A DNA stretch of 64,000 nt, from contig NZ_JAGJCB010000002.1 in the NCBI RefSeq assembly GCF_017814435.1, positions 62,001 to 126,000 on the forward strand, in the 5' to 3' direction. Of this stretch, positions 43,658-52,952 are shown piece after piece (positions within the stretch are counted from its first letter, which is position 1; each line of letters opens with the position of its first letter). The translations under genes and the position numbers were made by a program. The stretch is from Mariniflexile gromovii. GTDB lineage: Bacteria > Bacteroidota > Bacteroidia > Flavobacteriales > Flavobacteriaceae. The notes beneath the pieces were generated by a model. It saw nothing but the letters and a program-made list of their open reading frames with translations. It made no database searches and was not told the origin of the DNA.

Positions 43658-44593
43658 ATGAGCAAAATTAAAAACATCAACGCATATAGATCTATGGAAC
43701 CTACCATAGTAACCATTGGTACTTTTGATGGTGTTCATGTTGGTCATCAAAAAATTGTAAAGCGTTTAATTAATATTGGAAAACAAACCCATTTAAAGTC
43801 TGTTATCCTTACTTTTTTTCCGCACCCACGTATGGTGCTGCAAAAAGATTCAAACATAAAATTAATTAATACCATTAACGAACGTGGCGCAATTTTAGAA
43901 GCCTTAGGTTTAGATTTTTTACTTATTAAGAAGTTTACCAAAGCATTTTCCAGACTTTCGGCAGAAGATTTTGTAAAAAAAATTTTAGTTGATAAACTCA
44001 ATGCTAAAAAGGTAATTATTGGTTACGACCACAGGTTTGGTAGAAATAGAAACGCCGATATTAACGATTTGAAAAAGTTTGGCGATTTATATGGTTTTGA
44101 AGTTGAGGAAATTTCAGCTCAAGATATCAACGATGTATCGGTAAGTTCTACCAAAATTAGAAAAGCATTGGAAGACGGCGATATTGATAAGGCCAATGCG
44201 TATTTAGGCTATCCGTTTATGCTTACCGGCAACGTGGTAAAAGGTAAAGCGTTGGGCAGACAAATAGATTACCCAACAGCCAATATCCAAATAGATGAAG
44301 ATTATAAATTAATTCCAAAACACGGTGCTTATATAGTGCGTTCTGTTATAAATAACGAGGTTGTATTTGGTATGATGAATATAGGTTTCAACCCTACCGT
44401 TGAAGGGCAAGAGGAAACCATTGAAGTGCACTTTTTCAATTTCAACAGAAATATTTATAATAAAACCATTCAAATAGATTTATTGCACAGACTTCGTGAT
44501 GAACAAAAATTCGAATCGGTTGAGGCTTTAAAAGACCAATTATTAAAAGATAAAGAAGCATCGCTTAGCTATATAAAATCGCATTTTAATTAA
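43658..44593 (+). CDS. ribF: Bifunctional riboflavin kinase / FAD synthetase
   Basis: Makes FMN and FAD from riboflavin. The N-terminal adenylyltransferase has TIGTFDGVHVGHQKIVKRL (nucleotide-binding HxGH-type motif) and VSSTKIRKALEDGDI. The C-terminal riboflavin kinase begins about residue 180 with LTGNVVKGKALGRQIDYPTANI and contains GMMNIGFNPTVEG and EVHFFNFNRNIY. Length of 311 residues is standard. It is followed 73 bp later by serS in the same direction. Confidence 0.95.
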   Translation: MSKIKNINAYRSMEPTIVTIGTFDGVHVGHQKIVKRLINIGKQTHLKSVILTFFPHPRMVLQKDSNIKLINTINERGAILEALGLDFLLIKKFTKAFSRLSAEDFVKKILVDKLNAKKVIIGYDHRFGRNRNADINDLKKFGDLYGFEVEEISAQDINDVSVSSTKIRKALEDGDIDKANAYLGYPFMLTGNVVKGKALGRQIDYPTANIQIDEDYKLIPKHGAYIVRSVINNEVVFGMMNIGFNPTVEGQEETIEVHFFNFNRNIYNKTIQIDLLHRLRDEQKFESVEALKDQLLKDKEASLSYIKSHFN

Positions 44594-44666
44594 CGTTGAT
44601 TTTACATTCAAAAGAACAGCAAATATGTTCGCAATTCATTAAATTTGTCGCTTAAATTTTCAAGAC

Positions 44667-45938
44667 ATGTTACAAGTCCCTTTTATTAGAGAAAACAAAG
44701 ATTTAGTAATAACCCGATTAGCAAAACGAAACATTGATGCTACTCAAATGATTCACGATGTTATTTCGTTGGATGAAGAAAGACGCCGCATTCAAACCGA
44801 GTTGGATAATACCTTGGCAGAATCGAACGCGATTTCAAAAGAAATAGGCAACTTATACAAATCGGGAGAAGCTGAAAAAGCAAATCTTTTAAAAGAGAAA
44901 ACAAGTCAGTTAAAAGAAGTTTCAAAAGAACTAAACGATGCGCTTAACAATAAAACAGAAGAGCTAAACCAATTGCTGTATAAAATCCCTAACGTTCCTA
45001 ATGAGTTGGTGCCTAATGGAAATTCGGATACCGATAATTTAGAAGTTTATAAAGAAGGCGATATTCCTGTATTGCACGAAGGCGCATTGCCACATTGGGA
45101 ATTGGCAAAAAAATACGATATCATCGATTTTGAATTAGGTAACAAAATCACTGGTGCTGGTTTTCCTGTGTATAAAGGCAAGGGAGCCAGACTACAACGT
45201 GCATTAATCGCTTATTTTCTGGACAAAAACACAGCAGCGGGTTATACCGAATACCAATTACCACATTTGGTAAACGAAGCATCTGGTTTTGGTACGGGGC
45301 AATTGCCGGATAAAGAAGGGCAAATGTACCATGTAACCGAAGATAATTTATATTTAATTCCAACTGCTGAGGTGCCAGGAACCAATATTTTTAGGGATGT
45401 GGTTTTGAATGAAAGCGAATTGCCCATTGGTATTACAGGTTACACACCATGTTTTCGCCGTGAAGCTGGAAGTTACGGTGCACATGTTCGTGGATTGAAC
45501 CGTTTACACCAATTCGATAAAGTTGAGATTTTACGTGTAGAACACCCAAGTAAATCCTACGAAGCGTTAGATGGTATGGTGGAGCATGTAAAAACCATTT
45601 TACAAGAATTAAAATTACCTTATAGAATATTAAGACTTTGTGGTGGCGATTTGGGCTTCACTTCAGCATTAACTTACGATTTTGAAGTGTTTTCTACAGC
45701 ACAAGATAGATGGTTGGAAATATCTTCAGTTTCAAACTTTGAAATCTTTCAAGCAAACCGTTTAAAATTACGTTTTAAAAACAGTGATGGTAAAAATGAA
45801 TTGACACACACCTTAAACGGAAGTTCGTTAGCATTACCAAGAGTTTTGGCTGGCATTTTAGAAAACTACCAAACTAAAGACGGCATTGTTATTCCTGAAG
45901 TTTTACAAGCATATACGGGTTTTAAAATCATTGATTAA
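44667..45938 (+). CDS. serS: Seryl-tRNA synthetase
   Basis: Class II synthetase of 423 residues. The N-terminal coiled-coil tRNA-binding arm spans about 25-105 (EERRRIQTELDNTLAESNAISKEIG onward). The catalytic core has motif 1 (PHLVNEASGFGTGQLP region), motif 2 FRREAGSYGAHVRGLNRLHQFDKVE and motif 3 LNGSSLALPRVLAGILENYQ. It charges tRNA-Ser in the cytoplasm. Complete, with no anomaly. Confidence 0.97.
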   Translation: MLQVPFIRENKDLVITRLAKRNIDATQMIHDVISLDEERRRIQTELDNTLAESNAISKEIGNLYKSGEAEKANLLKEKTSQLKEVSKELNDALNNKTEELNQLLYKIPNVPNELVPNGNSDTDNLEVYKEGDIPVLHEGALPHWELAKKYDIIDFELGNKITGAGFPVYKGKGARLQRALIAYFLDKNTAAGYTEYQLPHLVNEASGFGTGQLPDKEGQMYHVTEDNLYLIPTAEVPGTNIFRDVVLNESELPIGITGYTPCFRREAGSYGAHVRGLNRLHQFDKVEILRVEHPSKSYEALDGMVEHVKTILQELKLPYRILRLCGGDLGFTSALTYDFEVFSTAQDRWLEISSVSNFEIFQANRLKLRFKNSDGKNELTHTLNGSSLALPRVLAGILENYQTKDGIVIPEVLQAYTGFKIID

Positions 45939-46012
45939 AACAATATATTTACACACTCAAAGTGAATCAAAAACTTACACAATTGTAGGGTTTTGTTTTT
46001 AATAATCGACAA

Positions 46013-46055
46013 AATGCAAATTATTAACGTTTTTTAACGATTTTATTTGCATTTC
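46013..46055. repeat. Inverted repeat in the serS-TPR gap
   Basis: AAATGCAAAT and ATTTGCATTT face each other across about 23 bases including a T6 run. The 473-bp gap 45,939-46,411 holds this repeat, a possible 40-residue gene (46,117-46,239) and a strong terminator (46,335-46,363). Confidence 0.4.
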
Positions 46056-46116
46056 TTTTGCGTATCTAAAAATATTTTAGAAGTTAGGGGCACCAAATCT
46101 ATGAAACCTACTAACC

Positions 46117-46239
46117 ATGAAAAATATTAAACGTTTAGTAATTTTAATTACATTAATTTTTTTCGCAGGCAAAGTATTGTTTTCAGATTTTGAAATCTCA
46201 AAATCCGAAAGCAAAGTTACTGCTATTGTAACTAAATAG
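46117..46239 (+). CDS. Possible small membrane or secreted peptide, 40 residues
   Basis: The frame reads MKNIKRLVILITLIFFAGKV, then LFSDFEISKSESKVTAIVTK and a TAG stop. Lysines at the N-terminus followed by 13 hydrophobic residues look like a signal or membrane helix, with a polar 20-residue tail. It lies alone between serS and a strong terminator on the same strand, so a short transcript is plausible. No family was recognised. The overlapping minus-strand frame shows no such signal. It could also be chance. Confidence 0.4.
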   Translation: MKNIKRLVILITLIFFAGKVLFSDFEISKSESKVTAIVTK

Positions 46240-46334
46240 GGATTTAATTCTTTATACAAAGACTGTCCCCAATCAGTATTACATCGTTTTTTATATTAAC
46301 GGTAGTTAATGGAACTTTTATTTTGGTTGGTTAG

Positions 46335-46363
46335 TGCCCGAATTTTTATTCGGGCATTTTTTT
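46335..46363 (+). terminator. Strong intrinsic terminator before the TPR gene
   Basis: TGCCCGAAT / ATTCGGGCA with a four-base loop is followed by seven Ts. It ends the transcript of the small peptide or serS. It also shows that the TPR protein cannot start at the in-frame ATG at 46,334, which would put this hairpin inside the gene. Confidence 0.88.
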
Positions 46364-46411
46364 ATAATTATATTAGCAGTAGCTACTCCGTGTATTTGTT
46401 ATATTTACAAC

Positions 46412-48187
46412 ATGAGAATTCTATTTGTTTTATGCTTTCTATTTACTGCCCAATTGTTCTCGCAAGACGATGGAATTGCTAGGGAGTACTATAAAAATGG
46501 CGATTTTGAAAAGGCTTTAGCTGAGTATAAAAAACTGTATGCTGAAACACCATCGAATATGACTTACATTAATCAATTGGTAAGTACATACGCGCAATTA
46601 GAGCAATATGATGAGGCTGAAAAATTTCTCAAAGCGTTAATAGATCGTGTGCAGTATCCTGCGTTATTTGTTGAGTTAGGCTATAATTATCAGCTTAAAA
46701 ACGATTTGGAAAATGCGAATTTAAACTATAAAAAAGCTTTGGCAAGTATAGATACAAATCCTATTAACGTGTATACCATTGCCAGAAGTTTTCAAAGTCA
46801 TTCACTTAACAATGAAGCCATAATCGCTTATGAAAAGGCCATGATTCTAAAACCCGAATATAATTTTAATTTACAGTTGGCACAACTATATGGCGAGCAA
46901 GGGAACATTGAAAAAATGTTTAATAGCTATGTTGATTTTGCACAATCAAACCCATTTAGTTTGGGCAACATAAAACGGGCTATAAGCGATTTTATAAGTG
47001 AAGATGGCGAAAATGAAAACAATATTATTTTCCGGAAAATTTTGCTTAAAAAAGTACAGCAAGAACCCCATGTTTTTTGGAACGAGTTGTTAAGTTGGTT
47101 ATTTATTCAGCAAAATGATTTTAAAAAAGCATTTGCCCAAGAAAAAGCAATTTTTAGTAGGCAGCCCGAAAGTTTGTTTAGAATAGAAGAACTGGCCGAC
47201 ATTGCATTTAGTAAAAATGAACTGGAAACAGCCAAAGAAATTTACACTTTTATAACAACCACAGCCCAAGATTTGGATATTTTGTTAGAGGCGCACTATA
47301 ATTTAATTAAGTTAGAAACAAAGCAAAGCACCAAAGAAAACTACGGTACCATTGATGCCAAGTACCAAGAGTTGTTTAATAAGTTTGGTACGTTTTCCCA
47401 AACCTTAAAACTTCAAATTGCCTACGCGCATTTTTTGGCATTCAACAAAAATGAGCCTAAAAAGGCATCAGCTTTTTTAGAAAAAACATTGGAATTGCCT
47501 CTGAATGATTTACAACAAGCCGAAGTAAAATTGGAATTAGGCGATATTTTAGTACTGCAAGAAAAGTTTAATGACGCTTTAATTTACTACACACAAATTC
47601 AACGAAATTCAAAAAACAGTACCATTTCTCAAGAAGCACGTTATAAAGTAGCCAAAGCTAGTTACTACAAAGGCGATTTTAAATGGGCAGAATCGCAACT
47701 AAAGGTTTTAAAAGCATCAACATCGCAACTTATAGCTAATGATGCTTTAGATTTAAAATTGCTTATTTCAGATAATAAATATGAAGATTCCACCCAAACG
47801 GCTTTAAAACTTTACGCAAAAGCCGATTTATTGTCTTTTCAAAATAAAACGGACGAATCTATAACCTTGCTGAATAAAATTTTAAACGAACATAAAACCG
47901 AACCCATCATACCACAAGCATTATTTAAACAAGCGCAATTATTTGAAGAACAAGCTCAATTTGAAAAGGCCGAAGCAAACTACGAAATTATAATTGAAAA
48001 TTATCCCGATGGTGTTTTAGTAGACGATGCTTTTTTTCATCTTGCTGAACTTTATGAAAACCAATCCAATCAACCAGAAAAGGCTAAAAGTTTATACGAA
48101 AAAATCATTTTTAATCATGCCGATAGTATTTACTTTGTAGAAGCCAGAAAACGATACCGAGCATTACGTGGTGATGCTATAAACTAG
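46412..48187 (+). CDS. Exported tetratricopeptide-repeat protein
   Basis: Starting at 46,412 the 591-residue protein has a signal peptide (MRILFVLCFLFTAQLFSQ) and then TPR units nearly throughout: EYYKNGDFEKALAEYKKLYAETP, LEQYDEAEKFLKAL, LKNDLENANLNYKKAL, NEAIIAYEKAMILKPEYNFNLQLAQLYGEQGN, and C-terminal AQFEKAEANYEIIIENYPDG and PEKAKSLYEKIIFNH. It is probably a periplasmic scaffold; no enzyme domain is seen. The preceding terminator supports this start over the upstream ATG at 46,334. It is followed after 63 bp by a DUF4286 gene, possibly co-transcribed. Confidence 0.88.
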   Translation: MRILFVLCFLFTAQLFSQDDGIAREYYKNGDFEKALAEYKKLYAETPSNMTYINQLVSTYAQLEQYDEAEKFLKALIDRVQYPALFVELGYNYQLKNDLENANLNYKKALASIDTNPINVYTIARSFQSHSLNNEAIIAYEKAMILKPEYNFNLQLAQLYGEQGNIEKMFNSYVDFAQSNPFSLGNIKRAISDFISEDGENENNIIFRKILLKKVQQEPHVFWNELLSWLFIQQNDFKKAFAQEKAIFSRQPESLFRIEELADIAFSKNELETAKEIYTFITTTAQDLDILLEAHYNLIKLETKQSTKENYGTIDAKYQELFNKFGTFSQTLKLQIAYAHFLAFNKNEPKKASAFLEKTLELPLNDLQQAEVKLELGDILVLQEKFNDALIYYTQIQRNSKNSTISQEARYKVAKASYYKGDFKWAESQLKVLKASTSQLIANDALDLKLLISDNKYEDSTQTALKLYAKADLLSFQNKTDESITLLNKILNEHKTEPIIPQALFKQAQLFEEQAQFEKAEANYEIIIENYPDGVLVDDAFFHLAELYENQSNQPEKAKSLYEKIIFNHADSIYFVEARKRYRALRGDAIN

Positions 48188-48250
48188 TTTACAGTCTCAG
48201 TTTGCAGTCTCATTTCAACGCCTAAACCACAAACAATTAAACAACAAAAC

Positions 48251-48574
48251 ATGATAATATACAACGTAACATCAAACATAGACGAATCCATACACGACGA
48301 ATGGTTAGCATGGATAAAAGAACACATTCCGCAAGTATTGGCTACCGGAAAATTTGAAAAAGCAACCCTTACCAGAGTTTTGGTAGAAGAAGACATGGGA
48401 GGTGTTACCTATTCTGTACAATACCGTACCTATTCTAGAGAAGCATTGGATGCTTATTATAGAGAAGATGCCGAAAAACTTCGAAGCGAAGGACTCAAAA
48501 AATTTGCCGATAAAGTGTTATCCTTTAGAACCGAACTTCAAATACTGGACGAGTACACCGTAAATTTTAAATAG
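48251..48574 (+). CDS. DUF4286 family protein
   Basis: Small cytoplasmic protein of 107 residues with the family pattern MIIYNVTSNIDESIHDEWLAWIKEHIPQVLATGKF, YSVQYRTYSREALDAYYREDAEKLR and FRTELQILDEY. The ferredoxin-like fold expected for the family resembles dimeric alpha-beta-barrel proteins; function unknown. Its 3' end overlaps the convergent gene at 48,567 by 8 bases. Confidence 0.85.
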   Translation: MIIYNVTSNIDESIHDEWLAWIKEHIPQVLATGKFEKATLTRVLVEEDMGGVTYSVQYRTYSREALDAYYREDAEKLRSEGLKKFADKVLSFRTELQILDEYTVNFK

Positions 48575-49025
48575 ATGTTTTCAATCTTTTAAATATGTAA
48601 CGGGTAATAAAAATACCGTTACTATCTGTTTCACCACTAAAGCTTTCAACACCGCTGTTTACAAAAGTTAACTCCCAGCCTAAATTAGCGAGTTCATTTA
48701 TTTTTGATGTTACCACGGCGTCATTGGCAGCTATGTTTTGAAAACGAATACCTCCTACATTAAAAAAGTTTAGAAGTTTTGTTTCTTCAAAATTCCTGAT
48801 ACGAATGTCGCCTCGGTCCGATTTGTTCCTTTCATCATCTTCTTCGGTTCTGTTGGAAGTAAATTCTTTATAATCTCTAGCTTCCTCTGTGGCAATCATT
48901 CTAGATCTGCCCAATCCGTTTGGAATTATAGACTCTACTACGGTTATGGTTTTATATTCAAAAGTTTGTGACCAAGAAGTACTGCCTAATGCAATTACAA
49001 AAATAATTGTTAAGATATTTTTCAT
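48567..49025 (-). CDS. Hypothetical exported protein
   Basis: 152 residues with a signal peptide (MKNILTIIFVIALGSTSWSQ). The mature part has a central highly charged segment (EEDDERNKSDRGDIRIRN) and a C-terminal region INELANLGWELTFVNSGVESF...RYIFKRL. The element ELANLGWEL resembles the repeating motif of small DUF4177-like proteins, but no family is asserted. It overlaps the DUF4286 gene tail to tail and lies 24 bp after the next minus-strand gene, so it may belong to the envelope cluster. Confidence 0.65.
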   Translation of the reverse strand: MKNILTIIFVIALGSTSWSQTFEYKTITVVESIIPNGLGRSRMIATEEARDYKEFTSNRTEEDDERNKSDRGDIRIRNFEETKLLNFFNVGGIRFQNIAANDAVVTSKINELANLGWELTFVNSGVESFSGETDSNGIFITRYIFKRLKTSI

Positions 49026-49049
49026 CGTTTATAGTTTAAAATTATATGT

Positions 49050-49748
49050 TTAAGGAGTTATAACCATTCTTATAAAAGAAAAATGGTTGTTCGTTAAATT
49101 AGAATTTAAATGGGCGTCATTTTTTCTAAGAATTGTTTTAATTATAATTGAAGTTTCGGTTTCCCATTGCATTTCAAGAGGAATCCAATTGGTGTTTTTG
49201 GATGTTATATGCTTATTTACAGTAGATGCATTTGTTGTTTTATTAACCTTCCAAATATGGATTGAGTTTTTTCTGTTTTCAAAATCTGGAATATGCTTTA
49301 ATGTTGCAAATATGCTTTGGTTGGTTGAAAATACAGGTTCCGACCCTAACATTGTTGCGTTTCCTGTTTTTTTATCTATAAGATACCATTTGATGATTTT
49401 GTTTGGTATGTGTGCTGCTATTAAATATTTATTTATGGCGTTGTTTTTTCCTAAGTAGTTGAAATTGGCTTTTTTAGTACTCAATCCTTTTAAGTTTTTT
49501 ATTGGTTTCCAGGCCTCATCTATGTTAAGGTATATGGTGCCATCTACTTTTTTGGCATCATCTTTTTCCATTACAAAACCTACTGTTTGATTCATTGATG
49601 CGTTTTCATAATCTTTTGCAGTAGCCATTTCAAACCTAAACTTAGTGTCTTTTGTATAGGTCATGGAATCTTTAATGCTTTTTTTATAAAATGAAGTAAA
49701 AGCATAAGCCATGACAGATACGGCCAATAATAACATCAACTTTCCCAT
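49050..49748 (-). CDS. Hypothetical membrane-anchored protein
   Basis: Start chosen at 49,748 (MGKLMLLLAVSVMAYAFTSFYKK), giving 232 residues with one N-terminal helix. The longer open frame to 49,877 overlaps the next gene and has no signal. The body reads as beta-rich and contains YLIAAHIPNKIIKWYLIDKKTGNATMLGSEPVFSTN and IFATLKHIPDFENRK. No known family was recognised. It lies 52 bp after the beta-barrel gene in the same direction and is probably part of that operon. Confidence 0.65.
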   Translation of the reverse strand: MGKLMLLLAVSVMAYAFTSFYKKSIKDSMTYTKDTKFRFEMATAKDYENASMNQTVGFVMEKDDAKKVDGTIYLNIDEAWKPIKNLKGLSTKKANFNYLGKNNAINKYLIAAHIPNKIIKWYLIDKKTGNATMLGSEPVFSTNQSIFATLKHIPDFENRKNSIHIWKVNKTTNASTVNKHITSKNTNWIPLEMQWETETSIIIKTILRKNDAHLNSNLTNNHFSFIRMVITP

Positions 49749-49800
49749 TGTAGCAGGTTTTATAAAAGGTACAGCAAAGGATGCTGTACCTTTTAATTCA

Positions 49801-50475
49801 TTAAATTTTATAAGAAAGGGATAATAGGATATTTCTATTTTTGAATTCATTATCATCCGAATCAGAAGTATTGGCAATATTGCTTAAACCGTATAAATAG
49901 CTTAATTGCAATGCTATTTTTTCTGAAAGGGCATATCCAGCAACTCCCATAACACCTAAATCGAATCGGCTTAAGCCACCGCCGTCATCTTCCTCATCTT
50001 TAAAGGCATCTATAGAAAAGGATTCTGTACTTGTTGTATTTCCTTCCTTAAAGCTAACTTCGCCTTTAATCTTTCCGGAGATACCATAACCAAAAGAAGG
50101 ACCAGCTCCCAAAAATAATTTACCGTTAGTCCCATTAACCTTATAAATGGCTAGAATGGGCAACTCTAAATAGTTGAGGTTTGCTTTCATTTCTTGTTTT
50201 ACAGTTATGTCTTCCTCTATAAATTCGTTTTCAATTTTTGCTCCTTTTTGCATGAAGTTGAAAGACGGTTTTAGACTGAAAGATTCAGATAAAGGAACTT
50301 CGGCAAATATACCAATGGCAAAACCTGCTTTAAGTTTTTTGTTAAGGTCTTGGTCGCTCTCATCTGTTAAAGAGGCATTACTTAAAACGCCAGAAGCTTG
50401 TACTCCAAATTGAGTTTGTGATTTTGCGGTTAGCGCAAAAAAGAATAGGATAATTGCTAAAATTTGATTTTTCAT
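49801..50475 (-). CDS. Outer-membrane beta-barrel protein (PorT/OmpW-like type)
   Basis: 224 residues with a signal peptide (MKNQILAIILFFFALTAKSQ), then alternating strands typical of the Bacteroidota outer-membrane beta-barrel family: FGVQASGVLSNASL, FAIGIFAEVPLSESFSLKPSFNFMQKGAK, LNYLELPILAIYKVNGTNGKLFLGAGPSFGYGISGKIKG, and FDLGVMGVAGYALSEKIALQLSYLYGLSNIA, ending in a strand NRNILLSLSYKI. Role unknown. It follows the lipoprotein gene at 50,530 by 54 bp. Confidence 0.82.
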   Translation of the reverse strand: MKNQILAIILFFFALTAKSQTQFGVQASGVLSNASLTDESDQDLNKKLKAGFAIGIFAEVPLSESFSLKPSFNFMQKGAKIENEFIEEDITVKQEMKANLNYLELPILAIYKVNGTNGKLFLGAGPSFGYGISGKIKGEVSFKEGNTTSTESFSIDAFKDEEDDGGGLSRFDLGVMGVAGYALSEKIALQLSYLYGLSNIANTSDSDDNEFKNRNILLSLSYKI

Positions 50476-50529
50476 TTTTGTTCGTTTTTTGATTGATGTA
50501 TAATTGATTGATGAATAGTATTAAGTTTT

Positions 50530-52599
50530 TTATGGTTTATAGATGTTACCCAAATCTAAATCTGAAAAGATATTTGAACTTTCGGCATTGCTGTTAATAA
50601 TCGCTCTGTTGTCTTCAATGGCAATGCCATAACCATAACCATGAGAAATTTTAGAATTGGCAATGCTTAGTTTTCCAAGAGAATCCCCATCTAAACCAAT
50701 ACTTGTTACTTTATTAATATTTAACATTGGAGATTTTCCGGCATAACTAACATTGCAATATTCCATAACATTTTTATTGCTGCTAGATTGTATAAGAATA
50801 CCGTTCCAAAAGCCTTTAGTTTGGTTGTTTCCTGTAAACCAAATGTTTTGGTCGTTAGTACCTTTAGCATCTAAATAGCCATTAGTAGTTATGCGCATTG
50901 TTACGTCTTCTTCAAATTTAAATATGGCACCCGATAAAACTTTTAAACCTGTATCTATACTTAAATTACCACTTACCAAGTAAGTATAACTAAAACCTAA
51001 AGCGGGCCAAATAGATTCTCTTCCTTGTTCAACTAATAAATTTGAACTAAAAATTTCTACACCATTATGTTGGTTTCCCGAAAATTCTAAAGCTGCTACA
51101 TTGTTTAATTTTTCCACCTCATTGGCTGGTAATGCAATAGCTGATGCTGTGTTGTCTTTAAACCTTAGGAAGCCTAAATTGTTATGAGTTGCTTTTTTTT
51201 CAATTAATAATCCAATCCCGCCACTTTTGCTTATTAAACTTTCAGATATTTTTAAATGGGCATTATTATCACCCTCTACTCCTATGTTTGTTTTTAAAAC
51301 AAATCCATCCATAGGAGCGCTTCCTGCCCCAATAATTTCAACATGTTTTAATTCATTTTTAGTATTATTGGATTTAAAACCAATTCCTTTCCAATATCCT
51401 TGAGATGCTTGCTGTTTGCCATAAAATTTTATAGGGTATTGCTGTGTGCCAATAGCGGTTAAATATCCTGTAGGCATGATAATGATTTCGGCATCGTTTT
51501 CCATTTGAAATTCTGAGCCTTCGGTCATTATAAGTCCCGATGCTATTTCAAGCTTCCCTTTCAAAGCATATTTAATATCAGCTTGCACAGGACTCCAAGT
51601 GATGTTATTTGAAGCATTTATCCTATCTCCTATAACTTCAATAGTATTTATTTCGTTGTTTTGAAAATCGGACAGACTATTAATTGCCAAAAGTTGAGAG
51701 GCTGGTATCATCGCCAATTTCTGGTTGTTTCTAAACACAGTAAAAGATTCGGTGGTTAATTTAGTGCCAGTTTCTGCAGCTATGGCAAAACCTTTATTGT
51801 ATTGAAAAATAGAAGATACTACTTTAAGGTTTCCTGCCCCTTCATTGTTTAGGCTAACTGCTGCAGCTTCCTGCATTCCCGATGCAATACCACTACCGGC
51901 ATATTCAATTATAACCCTATCTAATTTATTTAAGGAACTATTGGAGTTAATTACCAACCCTTTCCAATAGCCAATGGTTTTTTCTTTACCAGTGAAATAA
52001 CTAAACTGATTGGCAGATCCAATTACTTCAATAGAACCTTGGTTTTCAATATACATAGCGGTGTTTTCTTCAAATGCAATGGTAACTGAAGGATGTATTC
52101 TTAAATTTCCTCTTACATGAATGTCCTTAGTCACTAAATAATCTGGCATATTGCTATCTTCATAAATATTAGTAAGAACGTAATCAGCATTAATATCGTC
52201 ACTTAAAACAATAGGCCCGTCATTGGGAATGTTGTTTTTATTTACTGTAATGGATATTTCATCAGTATCAGAAAAAACTTGGTTATAGATTTTTAATTCT
52301 AGTACATAAACACCTTCTGAATCTGGAGTGAATTTTGGTTTAGATGTGGTAGCGTCTTCTAACAGGCTAGCACTTGTGGCTGGTTTGCTCTTAAATTTCC
52401 ATAAAAACTGAAAGGGTTTGCCGGCATTGTCTTTAGATTCCGATCCGTTTAGGGTTACTAACTGACCAACATAAACTAAACCATTAAAACTTTCCACCTT
52501 TGCCTCCAAAGTGTTGCTTGGTTCGTTAATGGTGTCATCTTTATCACATGCTATAATAAGCATTGAAAAGAGTAACATAAAAATTAAATTTGTTTTCAT
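50530..52599 (-). CDS. Surface lipoprotein with PKD-like domain and three repeated beta-helix modules
   Basis: 689 residues. Lipobox MLIIAC is followed by DKDD, a surface-export signal. A PKD-like domain spans about 32-120 (NGSESKDNAGKPFQFLWKF to VYVLELKIYN). Three long repeats of about 190 residues follow, each with a G-(N/K)-L-x-I segment, an IEVIG/LTAIG/LDAKG turn, and a G(Y/F)W(K/N)G motif at residues 210, 401 and 596. These look like right-handed parallel beta-helix modules. No catalytic residues were recognised. It is the first gene of an operon with the barrel and anchored proteins, and lies beside divergent LytS/LytTR genes with tandem direct repeats between. Confidence 0.75.
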   Translation of the reverse strand: MKTNLIFMLLFSMLIIACDKDDTINEPSNTLEAKVESFNGLVYVGQLVTLNGSESKDNAGKPFQFLWKFKSKPATSASLLEDATTSKPKFTPDSEGVYVLELKIYNQVFSDTDEISITVNKNNIPNDGPIVLSDDINADYVLTNIYEDSNMPDYLVTKDIHVRGNLRIHPSVTIAFEENTAMYIENQGSIEVIGSANQFSYFTGKEKTIGYWKGLVINSNSSLNKLDRVIIEYAGSGIASGMQEAAAVSLNNEGAGNLKVVSSIFQYNKGFAIAAETGTKLTTESFTVFRNNQKLAMIPASQLLAINSLSDFQNNEINTIEVIGDRINASNNITWSPVQADIKYALKGKLEIASGLIMTEGSEFQMENDAEIIIMPTGYLTAIGTQQYPIKFYGKQQASQGYWKGIGFKSNNTKNELKHVEIIGAGSAPMDGFVLKTNIGVEGDNNAHLKISESLISKSGGIGLLIEKKATHNNLGFLRFKDNTASAIALPANEVEKLNNVAALEFSGNQHNGVEIFSSNLLVEQGRESIWPALGFSYTYLVSGNLSIDTGLKVLSGAIFKFEEDVTMRITTNGYLDAKGTNDQNIWFTGNNQTKGFWNGILIQSSSNKNVMEYCNVSYAGKSPMLNINKVTSIGLDGDSLGKLSIANSKISHGYGYGIAIEDNRAIINSNAESSNIFSDLDLGNIYKP

Positions 52600-52686
52600 A
52601 TTTTTTTGATTTTTGATTGATGATGCTTTCTTTTAAAGCTTTCCAAAAGTAGGAGTGATTAAAAGTTTGGGAAAATAATCTATACC

Positions 52687-52734
52687 GAAGTGGTAAAATA
52701 ATATGTGGAAGTGCTTTAAAAATATAATGAAGTG
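52687..52734 (-). promoter_or_regulatory. Three GAAGTG repeats at 21-bp spacing, probable LytTR operator
   Basis: GAAGTG occurs at 52,687, 52,708 and 52,729, exactly 21 bp apart. LytTR regulators bind direct repeats about two helical turns apart. The array lies 88-135 bp before the lipoprotein operon (minus strand) and 219-266 bp before the LytS-like gene (plus strand). The 353-bp gap 52,600-52,952 shows nothing else. A related element lies at 54,797-54,820. Confidence 0.6.
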
Positions 52735-52952
52735 AAAGCCAATGTATTTCTTATTCTGTAAGCTAGCTGTTTATACATAAAGTATATGTGCAATGCTATT
52801 AAAAGAAGGCTATAAAATATAGGCGTTTGCGTTTAAACTTATTTTTTTGATGCTTCAGTTCAATAATCGAGCATTTCGGATAATGTATTATGCATATATA
52901 GAAGTAGAAATTGTATTTTTAGCTAACATTAATAAGTAGATAAATTAGCTTC

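Noticed and set aside
46077-46259. A 60-residue minus-strand open frame
   Set aside because: It is antisense to the small plus-strand frame, which has a plausible signal sequence, and shows no recognisable pattern itself.
46334-46411. N-terminal 26 codons of a longer TPR protein
   Set aside because: A perfect intrinsic terminator lies inside this stretch, and a clean signal peptide begins at 46,412.
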